A DNA stretch of 5,238 nucleotides from Eubacteriales Family XIII. Incertae Sedis bacterium. GTDB lineage: Bacteria; Bacillota; Clostridia; Peptostreptococcales; Anaerovoracaceae. Under the pieces are notes generated by a model. The model was given only the letters and a program-made list of their open reading frames with translations. It was not told where the DNA came from and ran no database searches. A program made the position numbers and the translations under genes. The DNA is taken from the NCBI GenBank assembly GCA_031281765.1, contig JAITEX010000121.1:1-5238 (forward strand), given 5' to 3'. Positions within the stretch are counted from its first letter, which is position 1. Each line of letters begins with the position of its first letter. Positions 5,199 to 5,238 of the stretch are shown here, piece by piece.

Positions 5199-5238
5199 AT
5201 AGCGCATCTATCTCATCTTCGTAGCTGTATTCATGGAC
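5197..5238 (-). CDS. C-terminal end of an unidentified gene (partial)
   Basis: On the - strand one frame is open from the window edge and stops with TAA at 5199-5197, giving the acidic tail VHEYSYEDEIDAL. The stop sits at the very foot of the hairpin terminator, a usual arrangement for the end of a bacterial gene. One of the other two frames stops within a few codons and the other after about nine. Only 13 residues are visible, so the product cannot be identified and the call rests on position and composition. Confidence 0.45.
   Translation of the reverse strand, partial: VHEYSYEDEIDAL

Noticed and set aside
5233..5238. ATG on the + strand at the right edge as a possible gene start
   Set aside because: No ribosome binding site precedes it, and the opposite strand has a better supported gene end with a terminator.

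Overview
The window reads as a bacterial chromosome segment. The left part is about 60% G+C by eye. The organism is most likely a Gram-positive anaerobe of the Firmicutes/Clostridia type. This is an inference from the his gene order (D-B-H-A-F-I-E), the single-function HisB, HisI encoded apart from HisE, strong purine-rich ribosome binding sites and a sigma-A-like promoter. No rRNA or other taxonomic marker is present, so the assignment stays loose.

Positions 1-3640 hold the 3' part of a histidine biosynthesis operon on the + strand: the last codons of hisD, then complete hisB, hisH, hisA, hisF, hisI and hisE. The hisD/hisB and hisB/hisH junctions are ATGA overlaps, which suggests translational coupling. 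Together the genes cover the two hydrolysis steps on phosphoribosyl-ATP and -AMP (HisE, HisI), the ProFAR isomerase step (HisA), the glutamine-dependent synthase forming imidazoleglycerol phosphate and AICAR (HisH + HisF), dehydration (HisB) and the final oxidation (HisD). hisG, hisC and a histidinol-phosphatase are not in view. HisE is unusual: its conserved core is interrupted by a repetitive Pro/Gly/Asn-rich insertion of about 35 residues.

Positions 3699-4283 hold a HigBA-type toxin-antitoxin pair on the - strand, with the RelE/ParE-fold toxin upstream of the Xre-type antitoxin. It is convergent with the his operon. The toxin gene and its upstream region are clearly more A+T-rich than the flanks. 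The promoter is well formed (TTGACA, 17 bp, TATTAT), and a perfect 12-bp inverted repeat covers the -10 box and early transcribed region, a likely autoregulatory operator. A 17-nt direct repeat flanks the module, one copy just after hisE and one at the 3' end of the next gene. This fits insertion of the module by recombination.

Positions 4403-5047 hold a small HD-domain phosphohydrolase gene on the - strand with its intrinsic terminator. Its 5' region contains an A+T-rich palindrome with a TATAAT box. At the right edge, a G+C-rich hairpin terminator and an apparent stop codon mark the end of a further - strand gene that continues beyond the window. No RNA gene, CRISPR array, IS element or replication origin was seen, and no stretch over 300 bases lacks a gene. 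I did not find a clearly new system. The most interesting items are the HisE repeat insertion and the flanked, operator-bearing toxin-antitoxin module.
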